A stretch of DNA of 64,000 nucleotides from assembly GCA_003117195.1 (NCBI GenBank), contig BDSI01000127.1, positions 1 to 64,000 of the forward strand, given 5' to 3'. Shown piece after piece: positions 40,185 through 54,200 of this stretch (positions are counted from its first letter, which is position 1; every line of letters starts with the position of its first letter). The notes under the pieces were generated by a model, which was given only the letters and a program-made list of their open reading frames with translations, was not told where the DNA came from and searched no databases. The DNA comes from Eudorina sp. 2006-703-Eu-15 (taxonomy: Eukaryota > Chlorophyta > Chlorophyceae > Chlamydomonadales > Volvocaceae). The position numbers were made by a program, and so were the translations under genes.

Positions 40185-42710
40185 ATGGTGCGCTAATCGT
40201 GCAGCTCTGGCTAGTTTGGATAATGTGTTAACAGCCTGGCGTTGGCTTGCGAACCGCAGAAGAACATTCTGGGCTTGGTTCAAGGAGCAGCAGCCCGAAT
40301 AGACCTAGAGATTAAGAATGAACGTGGTCAGCCTTACAAGAAGACAGCACCTGTCAAGACCAAGAGTGGGGAGGCCGAGGACGTTCCCCTTTTCACGAAC
40401 AAGGATAGTGTGCGTGGAGAAGTAAGATAGCACGTCCGTCTGTTTTCGGCATCAGTGGGGCAGGTCATTGCCTTGGATGACGCCTTTTCGCAGGTCCGTG
40501 TGACGCCGCTCACCACCAAGAAGTTTGAACATCAAGGCATCCGCGTACAGCTCGTCGGACAAATTGAGCTCTTGTCTGAGCGTGGGCAGCCGCATGACTT
40601 TGTGAACCTGGGTACGTTAACCCGAGAGCAACCTGGGGGCGTGTGGGTCGGGCCAAGCGCAGGTGTGTCGTCCTGACACGATCCGCAACATCTCGCAACG
40701 ACTATTTTTGCGCCGCTCAAAATTGCTGCCTTCAGAGCAACGAGACTGGCATGTGCACGTCTTATCCTGCCAAGAAAGTATTGATGGGTTCCTGCTTTGT
40801 GCAGCCCTATCATGTTGGATCCTATGACCAGGCCCTACACCGCCTCCTTTCGCGCACACTGCTACCTACCTTCCAGTGCGTGACCTTGCAGCTGGGGGTG
40901 AGCTGCAGACATCCAAAACATTCCCTTTCGAGTTCCAGAACGTGGAGATGCAGTACGATTCCTACCGGGGCGCGCAAGTGCGCTGCAGGTAATGGATGAG
41001 GGATACTGCCGTACGCCAATGAGTTATTAATAAGGATTGGGCGTCGCCTTTTCACTGTTGCTTACATGGGAGACATGTGGTCTTGCAGGTACCTGCTACG
41101 GGTGACCGTCGTGGGCAAGGGCATGACGCCAGACTCGCGTCGTGATTTCCCCATCTGGGTTCGTAATTATGAGAAGCTGCATGAGGCCACCACGCCAATC
41201 AAGGTATGTGGAGAGAGCGTCTTACAGGCCTTCCTGTGACTTTTGCAAGGGGGTTTTGCAAGGGGAACTTCATGGCGCACCTTCGTTTGGTAAATGGAAA
41301 AAATCCTAGTATGGCATACGGGTTTGTTTGATGCAAAGCAGGAAGGTCCTCGATACTTGATTCGGCAAAGGATGGGCTTGTCCTGAGGATCCTGTGCACG
41401 CGCACAACCTGCCTATGTGGTCTGTAAACCTTACGAGCATAGATGGAGGTGGGCATCGAGGACTGCCTGCACATCGAGTTTGAGTATGACAAGGCCAAGT
41501 ATCACTTACGGGTGAGCGAAGGGGTTCATATAACAGGATCGTTAATGACGTGTGTGGGGAACAAGGCGGCTGTTAGTACTGTTCTCAAGGGCGACCTGCT
41601 TAGGCAGCACATCCCCAGTATACCATGCCAGTGTCTAGGTGCCGCTGTCACGCCCCAGGGTCTACCTGCCAGGTTGGCCCAGTACTAACATCAGCTGCGT
41701 CCGTCCTGTCGCCGCACTCAGGACGTGGTTGTGGGGAAGATCTATTTCCTCCTGGTCCGCATTAAGTTGAAGTACATGGAGATTGAGATCAAACGGAAGG
41801 AGACCACCGGATCAGGGAACTCGGCGCACAACGAAAGCGACACTATCGCCAAGTAAGCGGTAGGCATGACATGGTGGGGGCCTGAGCGAGCTTCTCGACT
41901 GCATGTCAGGTGCTTTGGCCGGGGTTTATGCGGTGTATTCCATGCGGTCGATTTGCCGCAGGCCGCACCAATTGCTCGGGTGCTGATGCGGCATGCCTGC
42001 AGGTACGAGATCATGGACGGTGCACCGGTGCGCAATGAAAGCATACCCATCAGGTGCGTAATTTAGTCCCCTGTCTCAAGAAGTGGTGGCCGCTAAGCGC
42101 CTAATTGCTTACAATCCAGCCAGGCGGGTGATTGCCTTGGCAATGGATAGGCACCATGTGCGTGGGCACGTTGCCGAATGCAGGGTATGCTAGGTTTTTG
42201 CGGGGATCGCTGGCATGTCCAAGGCGGTTGGATATGTTAATATGCGGATCGAGAAGTTCATTGCCAACATTGCTCGACTTTGCTGAACATGCGTTCTCAT
42301 TTATAACCGAGCTGCCGAACATGCATTCTACCAACTGCGCTTCTGACCCTGACAGGCTGTATCTCTCGCCGTACGACCTTACGCCCACGTACCGGGAGGT
42401 GCACAACAAGTAAGGCAGAGCGGACATTGCTTCCTGGGTTTACAAGTGGCAAGAGTTGGCGGGCTGAAGGGCAACTAAAGGACGATGGGATACCACATGG
42501 TTCAACGGGTAACTGTAGACCAGATCCTTCATGAGCTCATGTACTGATTTCCTTGAGCCTGGTCCCCACAGGTTCAGCGTGCGCTATTTCCTCAATCTGG
42601 TTCTGGTGGACGAGGAGGACCGTCGCTACTTCAAGCAGCAGGAGATCACTCTGTACAGGAGGGAGGAGGGGACGGCAGTCGCCGTAACGGATAGCACGGC
42701 CAAGGGGTAG
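40185..42710 (+). CDS. VPS26: VPS26 retromer subunit (10 exons)
   Basis: Exons: 40185-40187 (the ATG alone), 40260-40421, 40494-40611, 40877-40988, 41089-41203, 41443-41511, 41722-41852, 42003-42053, 42356-42409, 42572-42710. Borders are GT/AG, phases agree, and the product is 317 residues, the usual family length. VPS26 is the arrestin-fold subunit that joins VPS35 in the retromer and recycles cargo receptors from endosomes to the Golgi. Family blocks are KKFEHQGIRVQLVGQIEL, FPFEFQNVEMQYDSYRGA, KMEVGIEDCLHIEFEY, VVGKIYFLLVRIKLK, YEIMDGAPVRNESIPIRLYL and KFSVRYFLNLVLVDEEDRRY FKQQEITLYR. The ATG in its own mini-exon (ATG then GTGCGC) is inferred, because the second exon has no ATG before KNILGLVQGAA. 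The first TGTAA after the stop is at 43346. Confidence 0.95.
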
Positions 42711-43711
42711 CTCTGAGGCTGGGGGGGGAAGCGGGCTAAGTAACCGAGGCAGCAGCCTTAGAAGTTGCTAGCATCCGGAGCGAGGGCCAGGTTTGGGTCG
42801 GTAGTCAGCCGCCTTTCGAACGGGTAAGGGGGCAAGGCGCGTGGTGCACTGCCAGGCGTGCCATGTCATAGTTGGCTGCAAACACGTGCAAGACTCATGC
42901 AAGGATGCCAGGTGGTTACACGCAGGTGGGAAGGAATTTGTCTTGAGCGCACACAGCTACGAAAAGCACTGTGCACTTGGTGCTTTCCTGGCGCCTATAC
43001 GGCAACACTAGCATGGCCTTGGTTTGCAGATGTGCAGAAAAGCAGGGGCGGATGCATTGTATTGTACGCAATGGATGGGGCGCATGTAGGTTGCTTTCAA
43101 TTTGGATTGGACTGTGCTGTGACAGCGTAAATTCGTCAGCGCGGTGCCGGTTTTACACCGATGGGGTGATGTATATTGGAATTATACATTTGCGTGCTGC
43201 GCCCAGGAGTACCTGATCGCGTACTGCTTGATGACGGCACGTAGGTGAATATTACACACAAACTGATGCCCCTTGCGCGCTTCTCCCCCGTAACCTGGAT
43301 AGGCTGGGTTTGCAGCCCTTGGCCAGTGCCAGGCCCGGTCAGATATGTAAAATACATACTCTCACACACACACACTCTCTCTCTCACACACACAGATCCG
43401 GCTACTCACAGTAAGCGCCTCAATACTCATGCGCTGACTGTGCACGAGGCAGCGGGGTAGGGTCTGGGCATACGCAATGTTTGCACGCTGTGGCGTTCTA
43501 ACCAGTATTCATAGTAACATACCCAGGGGAGTACCTTCTTCACGGCTGCCCTGGTAAGACGCTCAGTGTTGTGGTGGCAACACGTCTGAAGCTCGAAGGC
43601 CCGTGAAGCGCACAAGACGCGACAATCTGAAGTCGTCGGGCCAGGGACTTCATGATAGGATAGCCCGACCGGAAAAGCAAGGGGCGGTAACACGAAGGCT
43701 ACGGCGCGTAT
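42711..43711. other. Convergent intergenic region, VPS26 and SABRE 3' ends
   Basis: No gene is visible. The first plus-strand TGTAA (the volvocine poly(A) signal) after VPS26 is at 43346-43350 and a minus-strand TGTAA for the SABRE gene lies at 43252-43256, so the two 3' untranslated regions may overlap by about 100 bases. A (CA)n/(CT)n tract lies at 43361-43395. Confidence 0.5.
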
Positions 43712-45293
43712 TTATGCACGGTATGTCCTTCCCCGGGCCCCACCACCACCGGCTATGCCTCCAATCGAAGCGCCTGCTGTTGCAGTGCCGCCACCTGGCC
43801 CCACACCCGGCGCATCTCCTACCAGCGCTATCAGACGCGTCGCCCGCGCTTGCGCCGCCGCGGCTGCCCTCTTGATCCGCTCGTATTCCTGGGCCGTGTC
43901 TTGCCGTACCATTTCTCGTAGCGTATCAGCGGATTCCAGGCGCATTGTCTCCGACTCATCATTCCCGTCCTCCAGCTCAGGACTGACCGGCAAGCCTAAG
44001 ACTGCGCCCAACCCTGCAACAGGCCCAGTGCCGCCAACTGTGGAACGGATTGCCGGTTTGCCAGTGGCTGCCAGCCGCAGACGCGCTCCTGCTGCGCCAC
44101 CTGCCCACAGATGAAGTGGTGGTTATAAAAAGTACAGGGGGACACTCTTGAGAGAACGAATTTGCGCAAAACCAGGTTGGCCGCGTCTTACAAACCATAA
44201 TCGCCGAGTTCTGCTATTGAAGCGCTCACATAGCACGAAGGGGTCTTCGCAAAAATTGCAACAAGATTTGCCCCCGCTTATCTCGCAAATGCGATATAAA
44301 AAATAAGGAGCTGCGCGGCGCGCAGGTCGAAGCAGGGTGTGTCTGCCAGCTTGCCTTGCACCAACCTGCTGACATGAAGGCCGCTGCACGCTTCTTGACA
44401 CCGCCGAGCAACGCCGCCGCACGCTGGCCGCCCAAAGTAAGCGCACCACCGCCGCCGCTCGCTCCATTCCGACCGCTGGCGCCCGTAACCGCGGACAAGG
44501 CGTGGCCATCCGCGGTGAATGTAATGTCCGGGTCCAGGTCTTCGAGGGACAAGCCCGCAGGGAGGCCCAGACCGGAACGGTCGGCGGCGACGAGGTTCGT
44601 CGCAGCTGTCGCGCTGCTGCCGCCTCCCACACCTCTCAGCTCCTGCCCACAGCTCAGGGGGAGAGATGCGGCGTGGTATAAGGTCAATGAGGCGGTTCGA
44701 AAGAAGTCGCGGGGTTACTGACGGAGAGCGCGATAGAAACGACACAGTTGGTTGCAGGGCGACGCTTTGAGGCCGTCTGCGGCCCATAGGTCTCAACCGC
44801 ACCTTGAGCTTGCTTGACTGGATTCCAGCCACGCTCTTGATGACGGACCGAACCACGTCCCACTTATACCTTTATTGTTCCGACAGCAACAGGAAAATTC
44901 GGATTAGGCCGCATACAGCATCGTGGAATCAAAAAGCGGGTTACATGTATCGTAGACGCAGATACAAATGTCGGTCCAAGTCGTGGAGGGTCATGGCCGG
45001 CTTTGCGGCTGACGAGGCACATCATGGTGTGCGCAACATGCCCTTCACAAAAACGCATCACGCAAATGGCGCGGCTTGATGCCCGCAGCTATGCAGCAAG
45101 ATCGCAACTTACTTTTTAAGGATGTCCCGCCATCCGCCCGTAATATCCCGGTACACGCGTGCATCGATGACCAGGCCCCAGCCGCCCGCGCTGCCGATTG
45201 ACAGCCGCGGCCCCGTGTAAGTCAGCCGCGCCGCGATTCGGTTGAAGCGCACGTGGCGGAAGCGCAGCCGTCGGGGTGCACGCGCGCGGTCGC
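43712..45293 (-). CDS. SABRE gene: C-terminal exons
   Basis: Exons 45293-45113, 44869-44803, 44642-44366 and 44100-43712, with matching phases. The first carries RHVRFNRIAARLTYTGPRLS and TGGWRDILKK, matching the plant motif around LLVTYEG and TGTWRRLFSR. The second carries YKWDVVRSVIKSVAGIQSSK, matching WGVLKSVTGMQGKK. The third has an acidic SLEDLDPDITF and LLGGVKKRAAAFM, matching GLFNSQRRKAKAF. The last is an Ala-rich helical tail (SADTLREMVRQDTAQEYERI) with a Gly-rich end. The C terminus of this family is thought to help membrane association. Confidence 0.9.
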
Positions 45294-48200
45294 CTGCACC
45301 GTCGGCATGTCCCTGCGACCAAAAAAAACAGAAAGCAGCACGGCAGAGCGCAAACGACAGGTATGGGCCAAACATCGATAGTCTTGCGCACAAGTCCCGC
45401 GCTGGTAAGGCTCAACGATGATGCGATATCAGGACGGCTCTCACCGACTTTTCATCATGTTCCCTGAAGGTCTGCATCGGCTGGCCAACAACGAGATGTA
45501 ACCCGATGAGGGTATCGAAAACGCGGACTTGAACAGAACCTACGCAGCAATACCGATCCCACAATCGAGAATCGTGCAATCGTGCACAGGGGCCCCTGTC
45601 GTGCCAGCAATGAAAATTCCGGACATCGGCTGCTATATCCCCTCCCTTCCTCGCAGCTGGACGTACCCTTCCACCTCGCACTGTCGACGGGGCTGCCTGC
45701 TGCTGGGGCTGCGATAACCCCGTCAGAACCAGTGTTCCCGCCACATCGACCAGGGTCACCAGACCACCGTCGTTGTGCAGGCGAAACGTCGGGCCGTACC
45801 GTACGGCCAACGCAGTTGCAGCTGGATAGCTTGTCGCAACCGCGGCGCCGTCAGTAGCGGGCGGTGCCGGCACCGCGGCCATATGCCCGCCACCTGTCGC
45901 GGTTGCGGTTAAGTTGTCTGTGATCGTCGAAGCGCCGTGACTGTGAAGCGACGTCGAAGAACGGATGGAGCCCTTCCCCACCGTCGCTACAGGGGTCGAC
46001 GCAACGCCACCAGCTGCGCAGTACGGAGTTGTATGTTCGTGCTCACTCGCGGCACACAAGCACGCACCCCATCCCGTTGCAAGCTCAACATACGGAGCTT
46101 TGTACATGAATGACGACCCTTCCGTGTGTTTAAAAATGAAAGCCTTCCGTGTGTTTAGAAAAGAGACCCGCCCGATCCAAACCAAGCCCTTCCGTGTGTA
46201 CTCGTGGCCTTACTCCACACCCGTGCAAGCCTATGTTCCTGTGTCAAGGACGAAGAGAGTCGAGCGCGACGCACCTGCCATAGCAGATACCGCCGTCCGT
46301 GGGCCCAATTCCGACTGGCTCGCGAGCATCACGGCGGCGACCGCACCCGTCCCCGCAAGTGCAGTAGATGGTGGCGAGTTGCCCGCAGAACCCAAAGGCG
46401 CTGCCGGCGGATGCACAACCTGGGGCAGCGCTGCTGCCTGCGATGTGGCAGCAGACAAGTCAGGGAGTGCCGTTGCGCTGCGGCGGCCGAACCAACCGCC
46501 GCCGCCGCTGCGGCCCGTCTTCGCAGGGGAGGTGTACGTGCTGCCGCCTCCACCGATCGCCGCGCCGCTCTCGCCGCCCTTTGCCGTACCGCTGCCCTTC
46601 GACTGTGCACCCAGCAGGCCCCAGGAGTGCGCGGGCAGCGGAGGAGGGCCCACGTCAGATTAATTGATCTCAGGTGGGTCGAGAGGACTATTACCGGGAT
46701 ACGCGAAACATGCACAGCAGCCGTTGCCGCGGATGACAGCGAACATGACGACTGGCGTCCAAATGTTGCCCAGTCACGGGAGGTTCAGCTGGCCATGTGG
46801 GCCCTAGCCGAAGATATCATACTCGAGTACTCAACGCCTCAGGCACAGGCAATGCTTCAGGCTGAGTCTCACCTTCTCCCGACGACCGGCCTTCGTGCTC
46901 TCATCGTCACGGCCAACGCTCTCCTCGCGGTCGTCGTCTCGCAGCTCAAAGTAATCCTGCGCACCGACGTAAAGTTGACACAAAGGGTCAAACGTTTGTG
47001 GACTGTGCTCCAAAGCAGCCGATTACGGGTGCCAACGCGCCAGTGACCGCACGAGCGCCAGCCGCCCACTTTCCGGTTCCCATAGCTCCTATCGAGTCTT
47101 CCGGGCCCCCACGGATCCGGTGCTCGCCCTCCTGTAGCGCCTACCGCCAGCACGTGGGCCAGAGCATACGTGAGCCGAACTTGAAGCGGGTGCAGGTACA
47201 CCTGCAAAGGAGCACCCGAGACATGACCCTGGAACATCCCACGACATCCGAGCGAGGGAAGGCTCCATTCCAATTTATCACAAAGCGAAGGGGTCACACC
47301 AGGCGTTTGCGGCCCAGGCGCGTACTCATCGACGCTATCCCATAAAGGCTGAGCAGCGCACCACTTCAAGTCTCACGAGTCCGCACCTCAATGTGCTCGT
47401 ACGTCACGTACTGAGAGTCTACGCCTCCATGCACCACATACATCCGTAACAACGGGTCGTCATCCCAGGAACTGCTAGAGTCCGGACGCCACAGCGACAG
47501 GATGCTGCTGCTGTTGCCGCCGCCGCCGGCGGCTGTTGCGGCACCGGCAGCTGCACTGCCGCGGCCGCTCGTCTCTGAGCCCGCGGATGCGGTGAGCGTC
47601 GCGGATGGAGCTGAGGGTGTCACATGCTGACCCTCTTTTGCTGTACCGGATCCAGCGCTTTGGCCTGCACCTGCCGCACCACCTGGGGTCGTTCCTGACG
47701 CGGCGCTGGTGCCCGCTGCGGGCCACAGCTCCCACATGTCCGCGGCGTGCATAAGGATCTTGGTCGTACCGGTGTGATCTCGGTCCAGGGAATGATGGAA
47801 GGACAGCCCCTTGAGCTCGGCCTGGTCAAGTGCGGGCAGCGGGCGCGGGCAGCGCGCAGAAACCTGAAGCAAGAAACCTATGCATTGTGAAACGCAAGAC
47901 TTCTGCGTGGCTGAGAACAAGAACGAGGCAACTGCAAATTACCCATGCATCCAACTACGCCTAAGGTTCGGAGGCATAACCAAATATGGTAGGTCTACGA
48001 ATCCTCGGATGGCATGCAGATCACCGTGCAATTTCAGGCACCCTCACGCCGCCGTATTCGATTTTCACATCATGACAGGCTTGGGATGCCCCGGTACCTA
48101 ATACTCCTAACGCCGCGTCCTAACCTGCACGAAAGGTGCGCCCTCTTTGTTGACCAAAGCCCAGCCGAATCGTCCCAGCCGCACTGCCACTGCCGTGGCT

Positions 48201-51200
48201 TGTTTGCGACGCTGGTGCTGCTGCGCCTCCAACGCCGCCGCCACTTCACTGCGTAGCTTCACCAGCACCGCCGCCGCCGCCTCTAGGCTATCTTGGGCGC
48301 CGGATATCTGCACGAAATGCGGGCGGAACAGATGAGAACCCGACATGCGCAGGAACTAACCCACCGCATGCTGCCTTTCGGGGCACGCTAACAAATTTAT
48401 CTCACAACCCTATCCTTCCATGCGTGCGGTCACCCAATCGAGTGAGCAACCCCACCTGCTCAACGACCCAGTGCAGCAGCAGCTCCTGGTTCCGTCGCAT
48501 GAGGGCAGCCAGCTGTACGGCGTTCAGCCCCGCAGGCCGGGGCGCTAGCAGCGTCTGTACGGTAAGACAGCATGGCGCAGACGTGAAGGCAACTGAGGGG
48601 TGACGCACCGCAACTACTTGTATGACGCTTGCAGGCGATGCCGTTGCGAAGGGCACCGGCGGCAGCTGCGCCAGGCAGCCCATAGGTTATTGCTCTTATG
48701 CATAAAGCCGGATGGATGGAGAGATATAGAGCGTAAGTTATCCTGTTCTTACAACTACGGAAGCAGGGTAACGGCCCTCTCCGTGTGGGGTGCACCAGCA
48801 GGTAAACTGGCGGTCCGGGATGGAGGGTTTCGGGTTTCGGGTCGGCATCTGCGTACCAAAGGAAGGTAGTAGGACTGTCTCCTACCTGCGCCAACACAGT
48901 GTCAGGGATGGCAGTCCCTGCCGCAACGGGTCCGCGGGCGGCATGCACGCCTCCGCCTGCGGTGATGCCGCTGAGGGTTGCCGGCCGCGAGTGATGCAAG
49001 GCCGGCTTGAAGAGGGTGGCTGTGTACGGCCCCGAGTGCTGTTGGGACACGTCCCCGGGCGCAAGCAGCTGGGGCGGAAGAACCGGGCCTGCTACTGCCA
49101 GCCCGGGGTATGGGTCATGGAACCCCACAGACCCATGGGTCAGATAGTTTGCCAGGGTCAGCGACTCGTACTGGATGCAGCGGAGCCGGTGCCTGCAAAA
49201 CCAAAAGGCGACGCCGCGGCACCATCTCATACCCCGTAGCAGTCCAGTGCGGTTAGGGAAGTATTGGGGCAGCTAATTGATTAAACGATTTGGGCAGAGA
49301 GGTACGGTGACACATGGCCGGCGCCCCGCCCCGCCCCGCCCCGCCCCGCCCCGCCCCGCCCCGCCCGGCCCCGCCCTGCCCCGCCCCGCGCCGCCCTATC
49401 CTTTCCTTTCCTGCCCTGGAGAAGCAGCTGTCAGGACTTGCAGACATCAGTCGCCTTCGGCCAACCCCATGCGCGCGTTGTCCCTCCTCCCTCCCTCTCA
49501 CTTGATGGACAGCACAGTAGCCGAGGCTTTGGCGACATCCGGAGAGGACTCGACTGCGGGCAGAGGCGCACCTCCCGAGCCCCGGGTCAGCATCAGCACC
49601 TGCAAGGTCCGAAGCGGGAGAGGAGGCAGAGCAAAGCAAACTGTAGGCGCGCAACGCTTCCTGTAAACACGAGCACGGGGACGGGCGATAGCGATGGCTC
49701 CAGCAGCTCATGTCCTCACAAGCCCCTCTGCCCGCGTTTCTGGTACGCAGGAATCACCCTGCCAATCTCAGCGATGTGCTCACGCTTCCGCGCACCTCAC
49801 CTTGGGCAAAGGCGCCGCCAACGTCTCATTAATGACCGCCAGAAGCAGCTGGAACTGCCAGCTCTCCATCTGGCCCGTGATGGCGGGCACATCGATGTCC
49901 AGCTTCAGGCCGTTGCCACCGGCGCTGCCGCCACCGCCCCCAACGCCCTCCGGGCTCCTGCCGCTTGTAAGCTGCAGTCGCGGCGTCTGTTGCTGCGGGA
50001 TCGGCCGCTGCGGCGGCGGAGGGGCCGGTGCTGGCGCCTCTACGGACCATGGCGGTGGCATCCAAGGCCGGGAGCTGGTGAGGTAGATGCGGAACGGATT
50101 CAGGATCTTCTGCATCACCGTCCGTGGGCTCTGCACCTCGGCCTCAGTGCCGGAAGCAGCGAGGTCTTTGGGCAGCACAGTACCGCATGGAACGAGTTGG
50201 CCTGGGGACAGAATGGTGGAGGCACACATATTGATATATACGACGGTGCCACACACATCATGCCTTGTCCTCCATGCGATCAGCGAACATAACAGACGAG
50301 TTGGACAACCGCCAAGGCTGGGCTATCGCGCCCAAACGGTGCATTGGATCGAAGTTGAGCGGACACGCCACGCGGCCATGGCAACCAAGCGCTTGCCGCA
50401 GGGTGCTTGCCTTAGGCTAGGCTGTAATAACTTCATCCCGAGGACCCCAGCACCCTTACCATTGACGACCTGCAACCAGACACCGGGAGACGGCCAAATG
50501 CTTCCACTGGAGGACGCGCCGCCACCGGGCCCCAAGCCCGCGTCGTTAGACCGCGCGGCCGCCGCGGGGCCGGTGCTGATGACTGCCGCTGCGGCCGCAG
50601 AAGCAGCCAGCCCGTCAGTCAGAGGCGAGAAGGATGGCCGCACTGGACCGGCACTGCCAGTCAAAGCGGCGTTGGCCCCAGCTCCGATGGAAAGCGAGGA
50701 ATCCCAAGACTGCTCCTGCCGCGATGCGTAAGCCTGTTGGGCGGCGCATTCGAATCGGCAATCGGGGTTACGGTATGTGGCCGTACCTTCGGCTGTAGCA
50801 CGCATGCGGGTACAGTATCTGCTGACGCATCAGGATGCTGGCACTGTACGGGCCGTAGTTACAGCCCATCTTGTCGTCACCTGTCACCCTACGGGCGTGC
50901 GCAGCCTGCCTGTCGGCATGCGGGTGTCCGCGATGTTGGCCCACCCCCGAGGCCCATGGCTGGTCATCTTCAGGTCTGCCCCTTGCTACTCACCTGCAGG
51001 GTCTCCACTTCGAAGGTGAGCACCTTGAGGGCACCTGCCACGGGGCCAGGCGACCCCGCTGCGACCGACCCTGCCGCCGCCTGCGCAGCCCCCGGGGTCC
51101 TCCCGCCCCGCAGCACAGCGCTGTCGGCACCCAGCACCAGGCAAGCCCCGCTGCCGTAGTACTCCGAGGTAAGCCCCACCTGCACGGCAGGTAACAGGGG

Positions 51201-54200
51201 CCTCCCATGACCGGTAGGTGGAAATGATGACGCAAGGACCGTAGGTGGAAATGGCGACGCAAGGACCCTGGACATGCACGTCGGTCCGCAGCAACAACGC
51301 AGCCCAAACATGCTGAGCGCAGTCACATTTGCAGGTTGGGTGGATCCGTGTAGGTGAACCTCAAGGTGTGAATCCTTGGCTGGTTAGGATCTCAGGTCGC
51401 GTCGTTGGTGTCCACGGTCCTCGGTGAGAGGGATCCTCCAGTTGCGCGGGATCCGCTGACCCGGAACCTGATGGCCTCCATCGCTGCGGCAAGACCGATC
51501 AGCTCCAGGGAACGGTCGCCAGGAACAGCCGTCCGGCAGTACCGGCGCTATGGCCCGCGCCTTGCAGTCTATATATATAATATATATACCCATCTACCAC
51601 TGGCAGTTTTCCACGGCATCTGACACCCACCTGGACGCGGACAAACTCCACCTCGTACAGAGTCCGCATAGCAGCAGCGGACGGATGCCCAGCCGACTGC
51701 GCGGCGGTCGCTGTCCTGACGCCGGGGGCGGCGTCCGCTGCCGGCTCGCTCTCCGGGTCCACGGATTCACACTCGTTCGCGTCCGTCGGGTCCAGGCTGT
51801 TGCCCAGCACCCGCTCGCGCTCGTCCTCGTCCTCCGAGTCCGGATTGGCGCTAGGATCGGGGTCCGTGACGGCGGTGGCGGAGATAGTGGAGGAGGAGCC
51901 GGACCGCTCCAGGCGCCGCCGCTGGGCCGCGGCCCTGACACCAACGGCAACAAGCGCAGAGGGGCGTCGAGGCCAGCAGGCGCGATGAGATGGGAACATG
52001 GGATGGGAGGGATGTGGAGAAGGCGCGCGTGTGCCTTTGATTGAACGTCAACAGCCTGCAGGGCCGACCAACCCGACAACAGCGCTAACGTCGTTCGACC
52101 ACACATCTGATGCCGATGTCGTCCCCTCCTGCAATCTGAGCTGCAACAGCTTTTGGGGCCAGCAGCGTCTGCGGGCACCAATGCCACACATGCCGCCATG
52201 TATGCCATCCGCATCCTCATCCGCATCCGCATCCGCATCCTCATCCCTGGGGAGCCCATCATCGCCGGCAGTGGGTCCTGGAACTCCCAGTGACCTTGGC
52301 GTCTCTACACCCGCCCGCGCGTGCCGTACCATGCCGCGCCATCCCATGGCCCACCTGCGGGCCTCGTTCTGCTGCCTGAGCAGGGCGACCAGCGCACGCT
52401 CGTCCGCAACGACTCGTGTGTCAACCTGAGGCTCCGCCAACGGGTTCGCGTCCGGGCGCAGCAACGGCGCGGGCTGCAGCGGCAGAGTCATCGACGGCCG
52501 CGACTGCACCGCGGCCGCGGGCGGTTGCGCTGATGCGCCCGCTGCGCCCCCTTGATCATGCGGTGAAGACCCGCTGGCTGCCACCGATGCGCCGCCGCTG
52601 GTGCCTGCACCATCGGTGGGCTTCCGCTCCGGCAGTCGCCCCGCCAGCTCCTGAGCCGCTGTGCCCCCTTGTCCAGGCTGGGCGCCCGGCTTCTCCGCCA
52701 ACGGCTCGCCGACGGCCCGATTGGAGCCCGCGGTGGCGGCGGCCGCAGCAGAAGACCCAGGCAGGCGGGAAAAGGCCTATGCACGACGCCGTATCGCAAG
52801 GAGTTAACCAATTACGGTAATCATTCAACAACAGGATCACTGATTTGGACCTTATAAATGCCGGGAGCCGTGATAGGCTCACAACCAAAACACCACAAAG
52901 ACAAACGGGCCATCATTTGAAACGCACCCCACCCAAACAAATCGCCCGGATGCAGTTGCCTTGCCCCCATCAACAGCTCAGCCCGCCCATCCCACCCCGC
53001 CGCCAGGATCGACACCAGGGCGTGCAGTAACACATCCGCCTCCGCTGGGAACCACCCAGGACTCCTAATCTTGGGACCCCCAATCCCCTACATGCGCAGC
53101 CCAGCAGTCGCCACCTGCCTGAATGATGTGGACGGTGGTGGCGATGACCGCGTCGCGGGTGTCGGTGGTGCAGAGCACCTGCGAGGACACGTCGGGCCAC
53201 ACGTCGGGCCAGCGGTGTGCAGGGCGTGCATTCACTCGCGCAGGACTGTAGGCAACGTGCAAAAGCCTTCCCTGATTATGTCTTTATGCGCCGTGGCGCT
53301 TCACCTGACTTCTTGAAACAGTACCGCTGTATGCGGGTACATGCGGGTACATGCAAGTCGGGTTGCGCAAGCAGTCAGGGTCAGGAAGGTGGTAATCCTC
53401 GCCGGTCCGTTTCGCCAACTCATATCATGGTGCGAGATGCCGTCGCTATGCCGTCACTCGCTAGTTACGAGTTCGGAGTAGCGCTTGCCTAATAACGTTA
53501 CCTGCACGTCTTGTACCACAATGCGTATGGGCCGAGGCTGCACTAGCGCCGGGTGGACGTCTGCCGCCGCCGCTGCCGCCGTCACACCCGCCGTGTCCGC
53601 CTGTGCCGCGACATGTGCGGTCAAGGGCCCATGACAGGGGCAAGAGGTGGCTTGAATTGGGGTCCATTTGCCATGCAAGGAATCACTTACTGTGCAAGGA
53701 TAAAAATGCACGGAAAGAAAGTGTCAGGCGGAAAGGAGGTGACGCGAGCCATAATCTGCTTTGCATCAAGATGGGCGACGGACGCAGAGACACGTGTGCT
53801 GGTGCTGCTTGTCAGCCGTACCTGCCGTAGCCGCAGGCACTCGCACGCCGCCACGAGACCCGCTCCGAAACCTGGTCCTACGGAAGGGTCAGCGCCATCC
53901 CAGGTGTCTCCTGCCGCGGCGCCTTCAGCCCCTGAGGACGTGGAAGGCTTCTGTCACAGACGGCGAAAGATACTGTACGGCGACGCAGCCCGGGGCAACG
54001 AAACCCTGAATCCTTATCATTAATGCGCCGTTAGGTGGTACCTCAACAGTTGAAGCGTAGGTTTCTCTGCAGAGGTGGTACCTCAACAGTTGATGCGTAG
54101 GTTTCTCTGCAGAAGAGAAGGCGGGTTCTTGGACGATAGCACGGGACAGTAGTACAAGTTCCGTGTATGACTGTGGCTTTCGGATGGTCACATGGCTATT

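Noticed and set aside
40242..40430. VPS26 start at 40242 with residues MACEPQ
   Set aside because: The codon is TTG; the sequence before AAGAAC is an intron end (GAACCGCAG) and family alignment begins at KNILGLV.
49321..52247. CRISPR-like direct repeats
   Set aside because: The repeats are uninterrupted pentamer and hexamer tracts without spacers, in a eukaryotic intron-rich gene.
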